Source: Ampelomyces quisqualis | Lineage: Eukaryota; Ascomycota; Dothideomycetes; Pleosporales; Phaeosphaeriaceae | DNA: 64,000 nucleotides | NCBI GenBank assembly: GCA_018398575.1 | Contig: JAGTXZ010000008.1 | Location: 1,178,001 to 1,242,000, forward strand | Direction of reading: 5' to 3' | Shown: in pieces, positions 23,236-36,329 of the stretch | Layout: each line of letters opens with the position of its first letter | How positions within the stretch are numbered: the stretch's first letter is position 1 | Notes under the pieces: generated by a model | What the model was told of the DNA's origin: nothing | The model's database searches: none | What the model saw: the letters and a program-made list of their open reading frames with translations, nothing else | Made by a program: the position numbers and the translations under genes

Positions 23236-23615
23236 ATAATAGATAAAAATAACATAATGTTTTATATATATTTTAACAAAAGACTGTTACCTTAACTCTA
23301 AGACTAGAGACATATAAGTAAATTTATCTCTAGTTTTAAGGTTAGGAAAATATAAAGAGGCGTAAGTATATAATAGATAAAAATAATATAAGGTTTTGTG
23401 TATGTTTTAACAAAAGACTATTACCTTAACTCTAAGACTAGAGACATATAGGTAAATTTATCTCTAGTTTTAAAGTTAAGAAAATGTAAAGAGGCGCAAG
23501 TGTATAATAGATAAAAATTATATAAGGTTCTATATATATTTTAACAAAAGACTGTTACCTTAACCTTAAGACTAGAGATATATAAGTAAATTTATCTCTA
23601 GTTTTAATATTAGGA
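23236..23615 (+). repeat. Tandem array 2 in Z (about 134-bp unit, 2.8 copies)
   Basis: Units begin ATAATAGATAAAAAT near 23236, 23370 and 23504. Each carries TTTTAACAAAAGACTGTTACC and two facing copies of an ACTAGAGA...TCTCTAGT motif, so each unit can form a stem. The unit sequence is unrelated to array 1. Confidence 0.88.
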
Positions 23616-24560
23616 AAACGTATATATATAGTAAGAGGCAGAAAGTAGCTAGCTAGTAAGGCTATTATATACTCTATTAGCGCTAATAGTTTAAGAGCAA
23701 GCAGCACGTAGATGCGTTTAATATACAGTAGTTTGTTAATAGTATTTGTTACTATTTAGCCCTTGTTATATTTGCACATTATAGTAAGTTAGAATAGTAG
23801 TTTCTAGTAGACAACTATCCTATACTGTGCTAGAGAAAGAATATAAATTAGATCTGTAGGTATTTAAAAACTAGATAAGATTAAATATACTAGCTGCTTA
23901 GAACATTAGTAAACACTATATATAAATTATACTTATTATTTCCTACTATTAGATAATTGCCTACGCCTGTTACTAGTCTTACCTATAGTATATATAGTAC
24001 ACTATTCTACCTACTTCTATCTGTACTAAGCCTAGCTACCTTAGTACAGGTTGTATACTAGGCTGCTAGAGCTACTAGTCTATTTTTTTTATACTTTTAA
24101 ACCTTATACGTGCCTACTTGCAGTTATACTTACCTTTTTGTGCGTTTAGGTTCTACTATATATATTCTAAACGCGCAGTAACTAACTTATTCTAAAGTGT
24201 TAATATTTTCTAGCATAAAGATTATTATTAATATTAATTTCTATTAAGCTGTGTTAGCTAGCTTAACTAACCTAGTTGTTAATAAGTAAGCACTAGTGCA
24301 ATTACGTAACAGTTGTTAGTGTAATAAGAAATATAGAAGAAAAGAAAAATACTAGTTATTGCGCCTACAACTATTAGTATAGTTCTATACATAGGTTAGG
24401 TAACTATTAGTTATAGTAGACTTTAGTAGACTAAAGTAGATAACAGACTGTACAGCACAAGATAAATGCTGCTAGTAACTACTCTAATACTACGTAACTA
24501 ATGTTAATACTGTTTTTGTATACTTAGTCTTCTTATACCTAAACTATAGAGTTATATACA
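23616..24560. other. Z central region, no supported gene
   Basis: AT-rich sequence with no frame that stays readable through RIP-type stops. It may include the upstream region and divergent N-terminus of the plus-strand transposase-like gene, which I can only follow from about 24560. Confidence 0.4.
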
Positions 24561-27500
24561 AGCAAATTAGTAATAGATTGTATATGTATACTATATAGCT
24601 TTTACACTAAAACGTACGCAGGACTTGTTAAACACAGTGCCTAATACTAGACGCGTTACTACCTACTACTTAACAATACGCTAGTTATAACCTCTAATAC
24701 TATAATATAATTGTATAACTCTAATAGCTATAACGCAATAGATACTACTATAGACAACGCAGTACCTGTTTTATACAGCAACACCTTATGTAAACGCAAC
24801 TATACTCTAGCTAAATATAAGGCAAGAGAGTAGATAGGCCTAATGTTAGTGTTTATATAAGGATAAGACAAGCTATTTAAGACAGTAAGTAGACAGTACG
24901 CTAGTAAACTAGTTAGTTTAAGATTAGCAGACGCAAAGTAGTAGGCTACACACAGCTAAATAGCGCAAGCGTGCTAACACTAATAGGAATAAAATAGTAA
25001 GGCTCTTTAGTTTACTTTTTGTACTAGCGTTTGCATTATAGCTGCAAAGAATAAAATGCACATTAGGTAATGTTAACAGCCTCTTTACTAATATATAGCT
25101 ACATAAGCTATATTTATAGCTGTAGTTTTAATTAAAGCGCTAATAGTAACAGGCTATATTAAACATTTAATCTAGGCTACAAGATAATATATAGATATAT
25201 AAGGACGTTGCAATTACATCTAACTTATTAAACCTCTAACTTTACTAACATATATTTATATACTAAGATATTATATTATAGATTACCTTTATACTTAGTT
25301 ATTACTTATTTACTAACAAGATAGTTTACGCACCTAGCTGTTTATTTACAAGTACGCCTAACAATTCTATAAGAGTATATTACAAACTATACTTAAGAAA
25401 TTAGTAGTAGTTAATACAACAGCGCTTGCTAGATAGTGCAACTCTTAGGCTAGTTATACTAGTAGTAGACAAAACATAGTTGTCTATAATATCTAGTAAC
25501 GTAGCAGTATAGCTAATATATATTACTATTAGGAATCTTAACTATAAGGCATAACAACGTAGAATAACACCTAGGACACTACTAGCTAGATTTATCCTAA
25601 CAGCTAAGCTCCTAGACCTTATTCTAAAGAGTAAAGTGTATTATTACTGCATAAGTAAACTGTTGTTGCGTAAGTACTAACTATAGCGTTAATAATAAAA
25701 AGTTACTGTAAAAGACAGAAGCTAACTAGCAACTATAGTACTTAAAAAAGCTACTAAATACAGTATATAACTAGAGTATACTAACTAACAGACGTAATAG
25801 TGTTACCTAACTATTTATGCAATTCTAGCTAACTATAAAGAGTAAGTGCTACTAATAGGTATAAAGAAAAACAGATACTGTACTTAATGCACAGTACTAC
25901 TAGATAAACAAGAGAACTTATGCAATAAATATCTGTAGCAAACAGAAGAGTATATACGCTTGTAATAGAGTTGTTGTCTTAATAAAGAATATAAGGATTA
26001 CGTTTATCTAGTAGAGTGCTTTAGCTAGAATTACTACAACTTTAACATATATAAGTTGTTAGCTACAGATATATTATATCTACTACTTAAGAAGTTAGTT
26101 ATAAAGATATTAGAGTTTACAAAAGACATGCTAATAGATATACACCTTAGACAAAAGAAGGGCTAGAATAGTGCTGCAGTTCTAGTAGTAAAAGACAATA
26201 GCTATACTTAGTTTAATAAAAGGTTCTGCTAGGTTAAGCATAATACTAGACTAAAATAGTTTAATAACAAGAGGGCTTTTACAGAAGTGTTATAGTAGAC
26301 TAGCGCAGAACAAACAGTAGTAATTTGCTAATTTGTAGTAGTAGTATCTCTTCTGCTAGCAACTAAGGCACTATATGTGTTGCATTTTATCTAGGCTACG
26401 TATAATCTGCTAGTACTATTACAATATAAGAGTTATAACAAAAACACGTTAGAGTATATATTGTTAGCTATTAAACAAATAGATGTTCTAAAAGAAGAGT
26501 TTTAACCTTTTAGACAGACGTAAGAAAAAGAAAAGGATTTTAACTACTCTAAATAGCACGCGCTAACCTATATTATTAACAATATCTATATATATAGGGC
26601 TCTTAATAGTATATGCACTAAAACAAATAGTAAGGCCTACTATATTATAATAGTAAAACAATTCTACCTAATAACAAACAAGAGAGATTTTCTTACGCAG
26701 ATCTACTTCTATAACTCTAGACAGCTTGGGCTTATATCGTTTAAACACAAGATAGTTATAGACTAAAGTTAATAGTGTACTACTACTAACTAGCGTAAGC
26801 ACACCTTTACTACAAGCGTGTTAATAGCAATACTATTTAGATAACTTAGATAGTCTATACTAGGTATATTACCAAATTCTATTATACTGCTCTTTAGTAA
26901 GGTTACTACATATATTACGTTACTAGACTTTACATATACTACTGCAGTATTTGTCTAATACTACTGCTAAAAGGTAACTAGCTGCCTTGTTACCTTATAT
27001 AATAAAGACAGACAGAACTCTAACCTTTACTAGGTAAACAGAATAAATGTAAAAATACACTCTTCTATAAAATGCTTAAGGCTATTAGGCAAACGCTATA
27101 ATAACTCTAAATATTATAAAGAAGACATAGTGCAATACGCGCCTAACTAGTATAAGACTAGAAAATAGCGCAAAGATTACGTGTAGGTGCAAGAGTTTAA
27201 ATATAAAGACTATACGTAACTGTCTTAGACTATTATAAATAGTAGAGCTGCAGCTTAGGTGCACCTAATACTTACATTTATTAACAACAAATACTAAGAC
27301 AAGAATAGAAAGAAATATGAGTATACAGGTGCCTTCTGCAAAGTTATAGTATTTAATAACAATAGTTAAATTAATTATACAACAGGGATGCTAAGCGTAC
27401 GCTACTATACACATAGTACAAAGACTAAGTAACGTACACTACAAGTATTTAAGGTATATAATATAATAACTATTGTTTGCTCTATGTATCTAGTACTAAA

Positions 27501-28147
27501 GAATCTACCTACACTTAATAATAAGGTCCTTATTTTATACTATGTAAACAATTATATTAATTAGGACAAATACAATAGACTGTATTCTTTTACGTTTAAT
27601 TAAGACTAGACACGTACAGTACAGAATTATAAATAGAAGCAAATATAGCAAGACAGCTACTATATAGCGTTAGATATAGTAAATAGAATTGTATATCTAA
27701 TAATAGCTCTACTGTTACTTTAACATACCTAATAGAATATAAACCTACTAATATAACAGGCGCTATAACACAAAACTATAGCGTAAGGCTCCTAACGTAA
27801 CCTCTTTACTACACACTATATACTACTATAAACGCGTAATACTAGTAACTCTTATCTACATACGCAGGTATTATAGAGATATTACAATAGTTACTTAGAA
27901 TTGCTAGTTAGTGTAGACAGGAGAATAGCACTACTACAGTAACACTAGACACAATTGTTAAAAGATAGTATATGCAATATAATACAACTAATAGCAGAGG
28001 AATATAACTTAATATACTCTAACGTAGAACAAGAGATAAGGAGGCAAAAGATGCTAGGCTGTTTCCTATAGACAACTATAGTAAAAGAATACTTACAGTA
28101 AATTATAAGGGCAATTACATTATAACAGAAAAGACTACTATAGAACG
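24560..28147 (+). pseudogene. Plavaka/CACTA-type transposase-like gene of Z
   Basis: A plus-strand frame is readable through Gln/Trp stops. Segments that resemble Plavaka-type transposases of fungi are: TDILYLLLKKLVIKILEF (26070; A-D-LLH-L--GV-KH pattern), FNKRFC-VKHNTRLK-F (26210; D-RFR-V--FG---I-RF pattern), then a helical part. Next comes DFNYSK-HALTYIINNI--Y (26540), followed by TNSKAYYIIIVK and TNKRDFLTQI (26620-26700), matching the K-HAL--Y---IR-FG...E--H pattern. A C-terminal beta-rich stretch ends PTLNNKVLILYYVNNYIN-DK (27510). It is interrupted at 28147 by A2; related frame resumes at 42006. The assignment rests on recalled motif order and is uncertain in detail. Confidence 0.55.
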
Positions 28148-28655
28148 TGTTAAGACTATTAGTCTAGTAGCAAACAATAAGAATACTAGTGTAGACTAGG
28201 TGTACAGCTAAAGTTAGTTTTCGCGGATAGGTGCAGAGTTGCTTTAGATACAAAGGGTATTGTTACTAAGATAGTAAAGGCTAGAGCTTTCTAAAAAGAG
28301 TAACAAAGGTTGTATAGCTTAATATAACTAACTTAAGTTATTAAAACATAAGTTAAATACAATAATCTATAAAAGTTTATTAAAGTTTCTATGTACTAAA
28401 GAGATCCTATATATCCTATGTTGTCTTATACTATCCTTTGCGTAGTACACTATAGAATCCTATAGGACGTTGTAAGACGCACGTAACTTGTTCTATAGTA
28501 GCTTTCTACTAAGACTGTAGAATTACGTGCCCTACAAGGTAGCGTTATCTATTAGTTCTTATATGCTAACCTGTTTGCTAACCTCCTAAGGTAGTCCTTG
28601 TTATTACTTTTCTACATAGCCTTATTATATCCTGTCTCTTCTAAGGTTTGCAACA
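28148..28655 (-). repeat. 3' LTR of A2 (508 bp)
   Basis: It starts TGTTAAGACTATTAG and ends GGTTTGCAACA. It has the same length and a near-identical sequence to 41493-42000. A region around 28440-28560 contains inverted copies of a GTAGTACACTATAG...CTTTCTACTAAGACTG type sequence that is absent from A1 LTRs. Confidence 0.93.
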
Positions 28656-28672
28656 CTATCTTCTCCTCTTAC
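28656..28672 (-). promoter_or_regulatory. Polypurine tract of A2
   Basis: CTATCTTCTCCTCTTAC on plus is purine-rich on minus and touches the LTR. It marks the 3' side of a minus-strand element. Confidence 0.7.
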
Positions 28673-28749
28673 TATTTATGTCTTTATAAACTAACCTTAT
28701 AGTTTTCTATAGCACTACTTACTATTATAACTTAGGTAATTGCATAAAC

Positions 28750-29275
28750 AGTACTAGTTAACTTGTAATAGTCTTGTGTTAATACTGTGTAAAGAAGGAT
28801 TTAGAGTGCTGTATATTGTCTTTAAAGAAGAAGTATAGGAATTGCTATTAGAATAGTGTAAAGTTGTGTGTTCTAGTAGAAGTTCTACTTTTAGATTTCT
28901 TAAAACTAGATAAGGAGTTAGCTTGTCTAGAGCAACAGAAGTCTAAGGCTAACGTAGTAGAAGCAAAAGCGCTTAAGGCTTTGCTTGCAGCGCGTTTAAA
29001 AAAGAATTAGCTCTAAAAACAAAGAAAGTTATTAAAGCGTTAAGAACAGCAGTTGGTAGATAAATTAGGAAAGTTTGTAAAGAAGATTAAGGCGTTAGAA
29101 GCAGAAGAGAGTCTTCTTTAGGAGATGTTCTTGCTAGAAGATAGCATAATACCTAGTACCCTAGCTCTAGACTAGGGTTTATTTATACCTTCTGTGCTTA
29201 AGAGTAATCCTAAGTTTAACGCGTTAATAGGCGTTTTACACAAAATTGTGCTAGTAGTTAGAAACAATTTGTAAG
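28750..29275 (+). pseudogene. Antisense Cys-cluster/coiled-coil ORF of A2
   Basis: This has the same position and polarity as the A1 antisense ORF but a clearly different sequence. The Cys-containing start includes LCQYCVKKDLECC and YRNCYQNSVKLC (28780-28880). A strongly charged coiled coil follows (LDKELACLEQQKSKANV near 28905; VDKLGKFVKKIKALEAEES near 29055), then a tail FIPSVLKSNPKFNALIG (29190). It ends NNLQGLFLV, the same terminal string as in A1. That string overlaps the antisense of the pol stop, so its conservation may reflect pol. CxxC-x-C-x-CxxC spacing suggests a small metal-binding module. Function unknown. Confidence 0.6.
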
Positions 29276-30220
29276 GTTTGTTTCTAGTTCTTATGTGTTT
29301 TCTAAGTTGTTGTATCCTAACTATTTAACTAGGTATTTCTTTTGATAGTTATTGCCTTAGTGTGTTATTATTTTTTTAACTTTAAATTTATTTTCTTCTT
29401 TAAGTTTATAGCAAAAAGTTCGCTATAATAGTGTTTCTAAGTTAGCTAGTTCTAGTAGGCTTACGTGGAATCTAGAGTAAATCTTTGCCTCTAGTAGAAG
29501 CTTAAGTGTATATGTAACTAGTCTGTTCTTCTTTAAAATTAAAAATAGTCTAACTTTAACGTAGTTAAGTCCTTTGCTTAATTGTTTTGTGCGTAGATTT
29601 TTAGTGTAGAGATACACCTTATCCCCCTCTTTTAGCAAAGGTACTGTTTTTTATTTTCTGTTAACATATAAGATACTCTGTGTTTAAGCGTATTATATTT
29701 GTTCTTCTATTTTAGTATAGATTTTCTTTATTTCTTCTGCTGTTTGTATAGCAGCTTTAGCCTTTAGGCTAGGTAATATTCTTATAAAGAGATTTAGATA
29801 TTGTCTGTAGTTCGCAAAGTATAGCGTTTTACTTATAGCTTTAGACAATTTGTTGTTGTAGGCTAATTGTGCTATTAGTAGTAGTAAGACCTAATTTGTC
29901 TGTTGCAGGTTGCTGTATATCTTAAGATATATCTTTATAGTTCTGTTTATTCTTTCTGTTTAGCTATCTATTTAGAGATAATAAGCTGTTAACAGCTTTT
30001 ATTATGTCTCTACTTCTACTATTAAGGTAGTCTAGTAATTTAATGTAAAGAGTTTGTATTAGTTGCTAATAATTAACTTTAGTATACTATAGTATCTAAT
30101 AAGTCTATCCTTAAGTACATATGCTAGCTAAACAGCTATGTAGTCTTGTTAAAAGAGTAGCATTATAACGTATTTTGTAAAGCAATCTACTATAACTATA
30201 ATAGCGTTATAGGCTAATCC
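29262..30220 (-). pseudogene. A2 pol 3' part: integrase core, C-terminal domain, chromodomain
   Basis: An intact 71-codon stretch at 29423-29638 reads MLKEGDKVYLYTKNLRTK, then the FHVSLLEL box, the classic gypsy integrase C-terminal domain. Downstream (29400-29270) is a chromodomain with the KKYLVK-LGYNNLENT core, whose Trp residues are now stops. Upstream to 30220 is the integrase core. Element B entered here with duplication of AATCC. The empty site is visible in A1 near 13208 (GGCTAATCTTATAGC). Confidence 0.88.
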
Positions 30221-30496
30221 TGTAACAGGCTGCTGCCTAGAGAATCTCTTAGTTACAGAAAAACCTTGGGTCCTAGAACAGAGAGGCCTAGCACCTTCCG
30301 CACTGGAACGCCACAGAGGGTCTAGAGCCTAGAACCAAAACTCTGCTCTAGACTAGAACCTAAATACTGCTCTAGACTAGAGCTGTTAGGGTCCAGATAG
30401 CTACTTTAAAATCCCTAAGACCTAGTATTAGTTATAGGTATTAAATTCACAACCTTTATACTACTAGCAATTACCCTAAGAGTTAGCTCCCTTACA
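30221..30496 (+). repeat. 5' LTR of B (276 bp)
   Basis: Begins TGTAACAGGC and ends CTCCCTTACA. It contains two near copies of a GCTCTAGACTAGA motif around 30340-30390. It retains more CpA than the 3' LTR copy, so it is less mutated. Confidence 0.95.
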
Positions 30497-30599
30497 ATTA
30501 AATTTAATTACTTAACTAGGCCAAAGGGCTCTTAGTAACCTCTATAATAGAATAAGTAACTGTCCTAATAACAGTTTAAGAAATAATAGCAGAAGCTAT

Positions 30600-31815
30600 C
30601 TAGATAAGGCGCGCAGGCGTTTTAAGGTTAGTAATTAAATTAGAGTTTAATTAAATAATTAACTACGCACACCTAGACCTAGAAGAATAGTAGATTAAGA
30701 AATAGTTATTGTTAAACAGGCTAGAGGGTGCGTTAGCATAGCAGGAACTAAGCAACGCAGGACTATCCTAAGCAGACAAAGGAAAAGCCCTAGCAGAACC
30801 TAGGCTAGACCTAACAGAGCTAGTAAGATTACTATAGAAACAAATTGCAAGACTTACAACACAGTCTTTCTCTTCCGCCTCTTCTAGCTACCTAGGAACT
30901 CCTACTAAAAACCTACCTATCTAAAAAACCTACAAAGTCCTAGACCTAAAAGCTTTTAGTAGGGACTAGAGAAAGTACTGCATATTCTAGACCTAGATAA
31001 AGTACAAACTAGAGCACAACAGTGCAGGTTTAGAGTTACAAGTAGAGTATATCTTTAACTACCTTAAGGGAACAGCTGCAAATGTAGCCTTGTCTTAGAT
31101 AACTTAGAACCTATTAGAAACTGCCTCTAAACTATAGAAGTTTCTTAACAACCAATTTAGAGACAAACTACACGCAGAAAGGGCCTAAAGGAAGCTTTAA
31201 ATAATCTAGCAAAACAAAACTTCCTTACAGAACTTTAACGCAGAATTTATAAGGCTAGCCTATAACGCAGGGAAAGAAGATAACAAAGTAAACCTAAAAA
31301 CAAGATACCTATGTGCTATACAGCAGGACTTACAGGACTAAATAATCTTATTAGATACTTAAGTAGAGTAGAGCATCTACAACTTAATAAACTAGGTAGT
31401 AGTTATTAAAGAAAATTTGTTCTAAGCTAAGCTTAGTAGTAACTACTTAAAGAAAAAGAGCTACACTAGGAAACCTATAGACTAGGAACCTATAAAGGGT
31501 TACTTAGAGAGGCCTAATAAGACCTCTTACAATAAAAAAAAAGCAAAATAGGCTATAAAAGAGAAGAAGTCCTATAGAAGGTAGAATAACTTATACCTGC
31601 GCTATAGTAAAGCTAGATATTACGCTAGCAAGTGCAACTTATCTTTACCTACAAAGCTAGTTAAAGTTACTTTAGCCAAAGCACTAGATAACAAAGTTAA
31701 AAGTACTTCTAAAGATACAAATTTAGAAAACAAGTAACTTCTGCCTAAAGGCGCAGACAGAAGTGTAGTAATTTAATACTAGAGAAGGAAAAGAAATTTT
31801 AATAATTCTAAAAGA
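30600..31815 (+). pseudogene. B gag
   Basis: A plus-strand frame with a capsid-type helical region: LDLKAFSRDQRKYCIF (30940), LEHNSAGLELQVEYIFNYLK (31010), NFNAEFIRLAYNAG (31230), RYLCAIQQDLQDQIILLDT-like (31310). A degenerate zinc knuckle near 31610 (LRYSKARYYASKCN, where a CxxCxxxxHxxxxC is expected) has lost two Cys to Tyr-type changes and His to Tyr, as RIP of TGT/CAT predicts. The start codon is not certain. The following pol frame begins near 31815 in a different phase. Confidence 0.85.
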
Positions 31816-34800
31816 GATAGCTAGACAGAGAACCTATTACTATACACACAATTGTTAATAAATTAGTAATTGCATCTATATTAATTAATATAAGTTGCCT
31901 TACTTATGCTATTACCTTAATAAAATTTGTCTATAAGAATAAGTTAAAGCGTATAAAAGTAACTCTAAGAGAGATTATAGGCATTACAGGCGCCTAGACC
32001 TAGATAAGCGTAGCAGTTAAGATAAGGATTAACATAGATAGGTATAAAGAAACAATTTAGGCCTATAAGTTAGAAGAAAACAACAAATACAACCTAATAC
32101 TAGGCTGCCTATAGATAGATTAGCACAATGTTACTATAGCTCTAGTAAAAAAGTTAGTGTATATCTTCTTTACAAAGACTAAGGTAAGAAGCTAGAAAGG
32201 AAGAAAACTTTTCTCCTTTTAAAACATTATAGCAGTAGTATACTCTGCCTAGATTAATAGAGCATAGAAAGACAAGTCTATCTGCCTATACGCAGCATCC
32301 CTAGCAGACATCTAGGAAGCTCTAAAAACAAAAGTTGCTGTAGACCTTAGAAAAGTACTTCTAGAATACTTAAAGAACAAGTACAAAGTCTTCTTACAGG
32401 CAGAGGCTAACCTCTTACTCTTGTAGAAAGAACTCTCTATTAACTACTTAATAGAACTAATAGAGAAAGATAGGAAACTAGCAGAAGTCTTCTAGAGACT
32501 ACTCTATAGCATATCTTAGAAGAAACTTCTAGTGCTGCGCAAGAAACTTACGTTATACTTAAATAGAGGTTTTATCTAGGTAAGTTGTTCTAGCGCTTTA
32601 GCGCCTGTCCTATTTGCAAAGAAACTAGGCAAAAGCCTCTAGTTTTGCGTAGACTATTGTGCCCTAAATGCTATTACAAGAAAAGACTAGTACTTCCTAC
32701 CTCTTATACATAAAACACTAGCCTAGATCTTAGAGGCTAAGTAGTTTACAAAAGTTAACATTATCTAAGTGTTTTACAAAATTAAGATAGCAGAAGGTAA
32801 TAAGTAGAAAACAGCCTTTTAGACGCGTTTTAGCCTATATAAGTAGCTAGTAACACCTTTTAGACTTGTAAACGCTCTAAGTACCTTTTAGCGCTATATT
32901 AACTAGACTCTCTAAGAATACCTTAACAACTTCTGCTCTGCCTACATTAACAATGTGCTTATCTACACTAGCAGTTCTAAATTAGACTATAAAGAGAAAG
33001 TAAAACAAGAAGTACAAAAGCTTAGTGCTACAGAACTGCATCTTAACATAGGAAAGAGTAAGTTTAGAGTAAAGAAGACAAAATACCTTAGGTTTATTAT
33101 TAAAGCTAAGAATAGAATAAGTATAGACTCTAAAAAGGTTAAAGCTATTAAGTCTTAGAAGCTACTAAAAACTGTAAAGAGGGTACGTAGCTTTATTAGA
33201 TTTGCTAACTTCTACTGTTAGTTTATTAAGAACTTCTTAGAACTAGCTGTACCTCTTACATAACTTACTAGAAAGAACGCAAACTTTAAATAGGGGACAG
33301 AGCAGTAATCTACGTTCTAGAAGCTTAAGAAGGCCTTTATTACAGAACTATTGTTAGTAAACTTTAACGCAGACCTTAAGACTATAGTTAAATACAACAC
33401 TTTAGGAAAGTTAACAGGCAGAGTACTATTCTAGTACAGAAGAGACAGACTGCTCTAAGTAGTAGCCTACTACTCCTTTAAGAACAATGCAGCTAAAGTT
33501 AACTACACTATACACAATAAGGAGCTGTTAGTAGTAATTAAGTGCTTTAAGTAATAAAAAACTAAGCTCTAACGCGTAGAACACTTTACTATATTAACTA
33601 ACTACAAGAACTTAGAGTACTTTGCAACAACGCGCCTGTTAACAAAGCAGCACGTGCAATAGGCAAGGTTCCTTAGCCTCTTTAATATAACCTTCTAATA
33701 TTAACCTAGCAGCGTAAATAGTAGAGCTAATGCCCTGTTAAGAAAGAAACAGGACCTTCTACAAAGTAGAGCTAACAAACAATTACAATTACAAATGTTC
33801 TAACTCTTAGTTCTTGCCTACAAACCTAACAAAGTAGCTAATAAAAAGGGCACCTAATTTTTTAGTGTCTAGAACCTGCAAGGGGCGCAGAGCAACAAGC
33901 ACTCTAAGCAAGGCTAGTAGGCAAAGAACCTTGAAAACGTGCTTACAGACAAAGACAATAGCAGAGCAAACGCTCTTAAGAAAAAGACAGAACGTCCTCT
34001 AGGTTAAAAGAGACAAGAGCAGCTTTCTAGTCTGTTAAGAGAAGACCTAGCCTAACATAACCTTAAACAGATGTAGGACCTAGCAACTCTTAACAACAAA
34101 GCCTATATAAAGGTATAGAAAGCTATCTAACTAGGACAAAGGAAATTTCCCTCTAAACTTAGCCTTAAAGTATCTCTTGCAGAGTGCACGTTAAATAACT
34201 GCAATTAGGTACTCTATTAAGAGCAAAAATAGTTACCCTACAACAAAGTACTAAGAACTAAGATTATTAGCAACTGCTATAATTCTCTACTTACTAGACA
34301 CCTAGGAAGAGAAAATACCTACGCTATACTCGCCTAGAATTACTTCTAGCCTAGCATATTATTAAGCATCAGGCAGTACGTACAAAACTGCACAACATGC
34401 AGCTTAACTAAACTATAGAAGAAACTAAAATAAGAACTACTCTAACTACTCTTGCTTCTATACTAAATCTAAAAGAAATTGTCTATAGACTTTATTGTTA
34501 GACTCCTACAAAGCTAGAGCATGCGCTACTTAATAGTTGTAACAGATAGGCTAAGTAAGAATTTAGTCCTAGCACTACTCTCTAATCTTAAAGTATAGAC
34601 TGTAGCAATAGCGTTTCTTAAAAAGGTTGTAGTGTACTACTAGCTTTCTAATACTATTGTCTTAGACAGAGGGTTACAATTTACTAGCTAATTCTAAGAG
34701 ACGCTGTACAAAGATCTAGGAATTTAGAGATAGATATCTACTACTTACTACCTACAAAGTAATAGGGCTACAAAAAGAATAAAAAGCATAGTAGAGGCTT

Positions 34801-35690
34801 ACCTACAGGCCTTTGTAAACTAGGACTAGACTAACTAGGCCTCTTTGTGCCTAGTAGCTTAAATAGCTATTGCTAGCAGAAACTTAGCTTCTACTAGCGT
34901 AAGCCTATTCTTCCTACAGCATAGCTACAACACAAACCTACTCTAGACAAGTAAAATTCAAAACCTCTACAGTTAAGAGGAAGCTAGAAAGGATAAAATA
35001 GCTGTAGTAAAGGCTTTAGTAGATAAGTTTAAGAATACTGTTAGCTACGTATAAGCAAAGATAGTAGAGGCATAACAAGAACAAGAATAATAAGCTAACT
35101 ACTATTAACAAGAATCTCTAGAATATAGGGTAAGAGACAAAGTTTAGCTACAATACAAAGCTTTTATATCGAATAAGCAGCCTTTAAAAAAGCTAGATTA
35201 GAAGAATAAGAAATATACTGTTACAAGAGTTATTTTCCTACATGTAGTAGAACTAAGCACTCTACCTAAGGTACATCTAAGGTTCTACATAAACTGCCTA
35301 AAACCTAACAGTAGAAACCTACTCCTATATTAAAAGTCTAATAACTAGCAACTAGATACAGTAATTAACTGCAGTAACGCCAATAGCAAGGAGTACTAGA
35401 TTAAAGAAATTATAGTAGACTGCTAAAGGAGATAAGGCTGCAGAACGTAAATTTAGTACTTAGTTAAATAGGCTAGTTATGCAGAACCTACATAAGAACC
35501 TAGGGAGAACGTAAAGGACACTACAGCCCTGCAGCAATAGCTAGACAAAACGCAAGTAGAAAACAAGAATAACAGCAGTATGCTTAAAGAGCTTCTAGAA
35601 GAAGGGCCCTAACAGACAGCCTAAACTGCCTACAGAAGTAGACAAAAGGAGAAGAAGAGAGAGAAGAGTTAAGCGTAAGCTACATAAAAG
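31815..35690 (+). pseudogene. B pol: protease, RT, RNase H, integrase, chromodomain
   Basis: Protease region 31815-32200 (INISCLTYAITLI, then YNLILGCLQI). RT 32480-33200: IHKTLAQILEAKQFTKVNII, VTPFRLVNALSTFQRYI and YINNVLIY at 32943 (YIDDVLIY expected). Intact frame 32955-33158 holds LNIGKSKFRVKKTKYLRFII. RNase H 33420-33640 (LEYFATTRLL near 33610). Integrase 34330-35080: CTTCSLTKLQKKLK at 34390, SIDFIVRLLQS at 34485, TNTIVLDRGLQFTSQF at 34650 and STTYYLQSN at 34740. Chromodomain 35380-35500 (KEIIVDCQRRQGCRT, YLVK-ASYAEPTQEP). Numerous stops and DD-to-NN inactivate it. Confidence 0.92.
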
Positions 35691-36300
35691 TCTAGGAAAA
35701 TATTCTATAAATATTTAAATTCTAACCTAAGCCTAGACTCTAGACATTAGAAGACTTAGAGCACTAATATAACTTTCTTAATTAGACCTGCGCTAGGACT
35801 CTAAGAGCAGAGCCTAGACTAGAATAGGAATCTATTGTTAGAATACTTCTTAGAGGAGGTTAAGCAAAGGTAAGTTAAAGAACTAGGTAGATAATAGTTG
35901 CTACTACAGTTCTAAGCTTAACTTAAAGAAGAATAGTGCTAAGAGCCTTTAGAAATAAGTAATGTATAGAGAGGCAACCTATAATAAAGCAAATTACTAG
36001 AAGAAAAAGTAGTAAGTTAGCTACTACTATAGCTATTCTACTAGGAGTTAGACTATAACTCTAGCTTAGACATAGAGTAAAATAGGGGAGTTAGCTAAAG
36101 AACGCTAGAATTTAAGGGCTAGACTAAGCTAGACAGAGAGAGACTAGATAGAACAAAGTAAGAAAGAAATACAATGTTAAAAGAACTCTAAGAGAAATTA
36201 TAGGCATAGACTTAGATGTTCTAGTAAACAGTAAAATGCAGTAGCATAAAGAGAAAGGTTAGTTATAACAAGAAAATAAGAAATAGTTACTACAGCAGAA
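35690..36300 (+). pseudogene. Continuation of B pol frame: Gln/Glu-rich C-terminal segment
   Basis: The pol frame remains readable beyond the chromodomain, with RIP-type stops. It shows NITFLIRPALGL (35765), LLLEYFLEEVKQR (35835), LDIE and a coiled coil MLKELQEKLQAQTQM (36175). The true pol stop cannot be told from mutated Gln codons, so this may be a C-terminal extension or a small separate ORF. Confidence 0.45.
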
Positions 36301-36329
36301 TGTCCTATTACTACAAAAATACTACCTAC

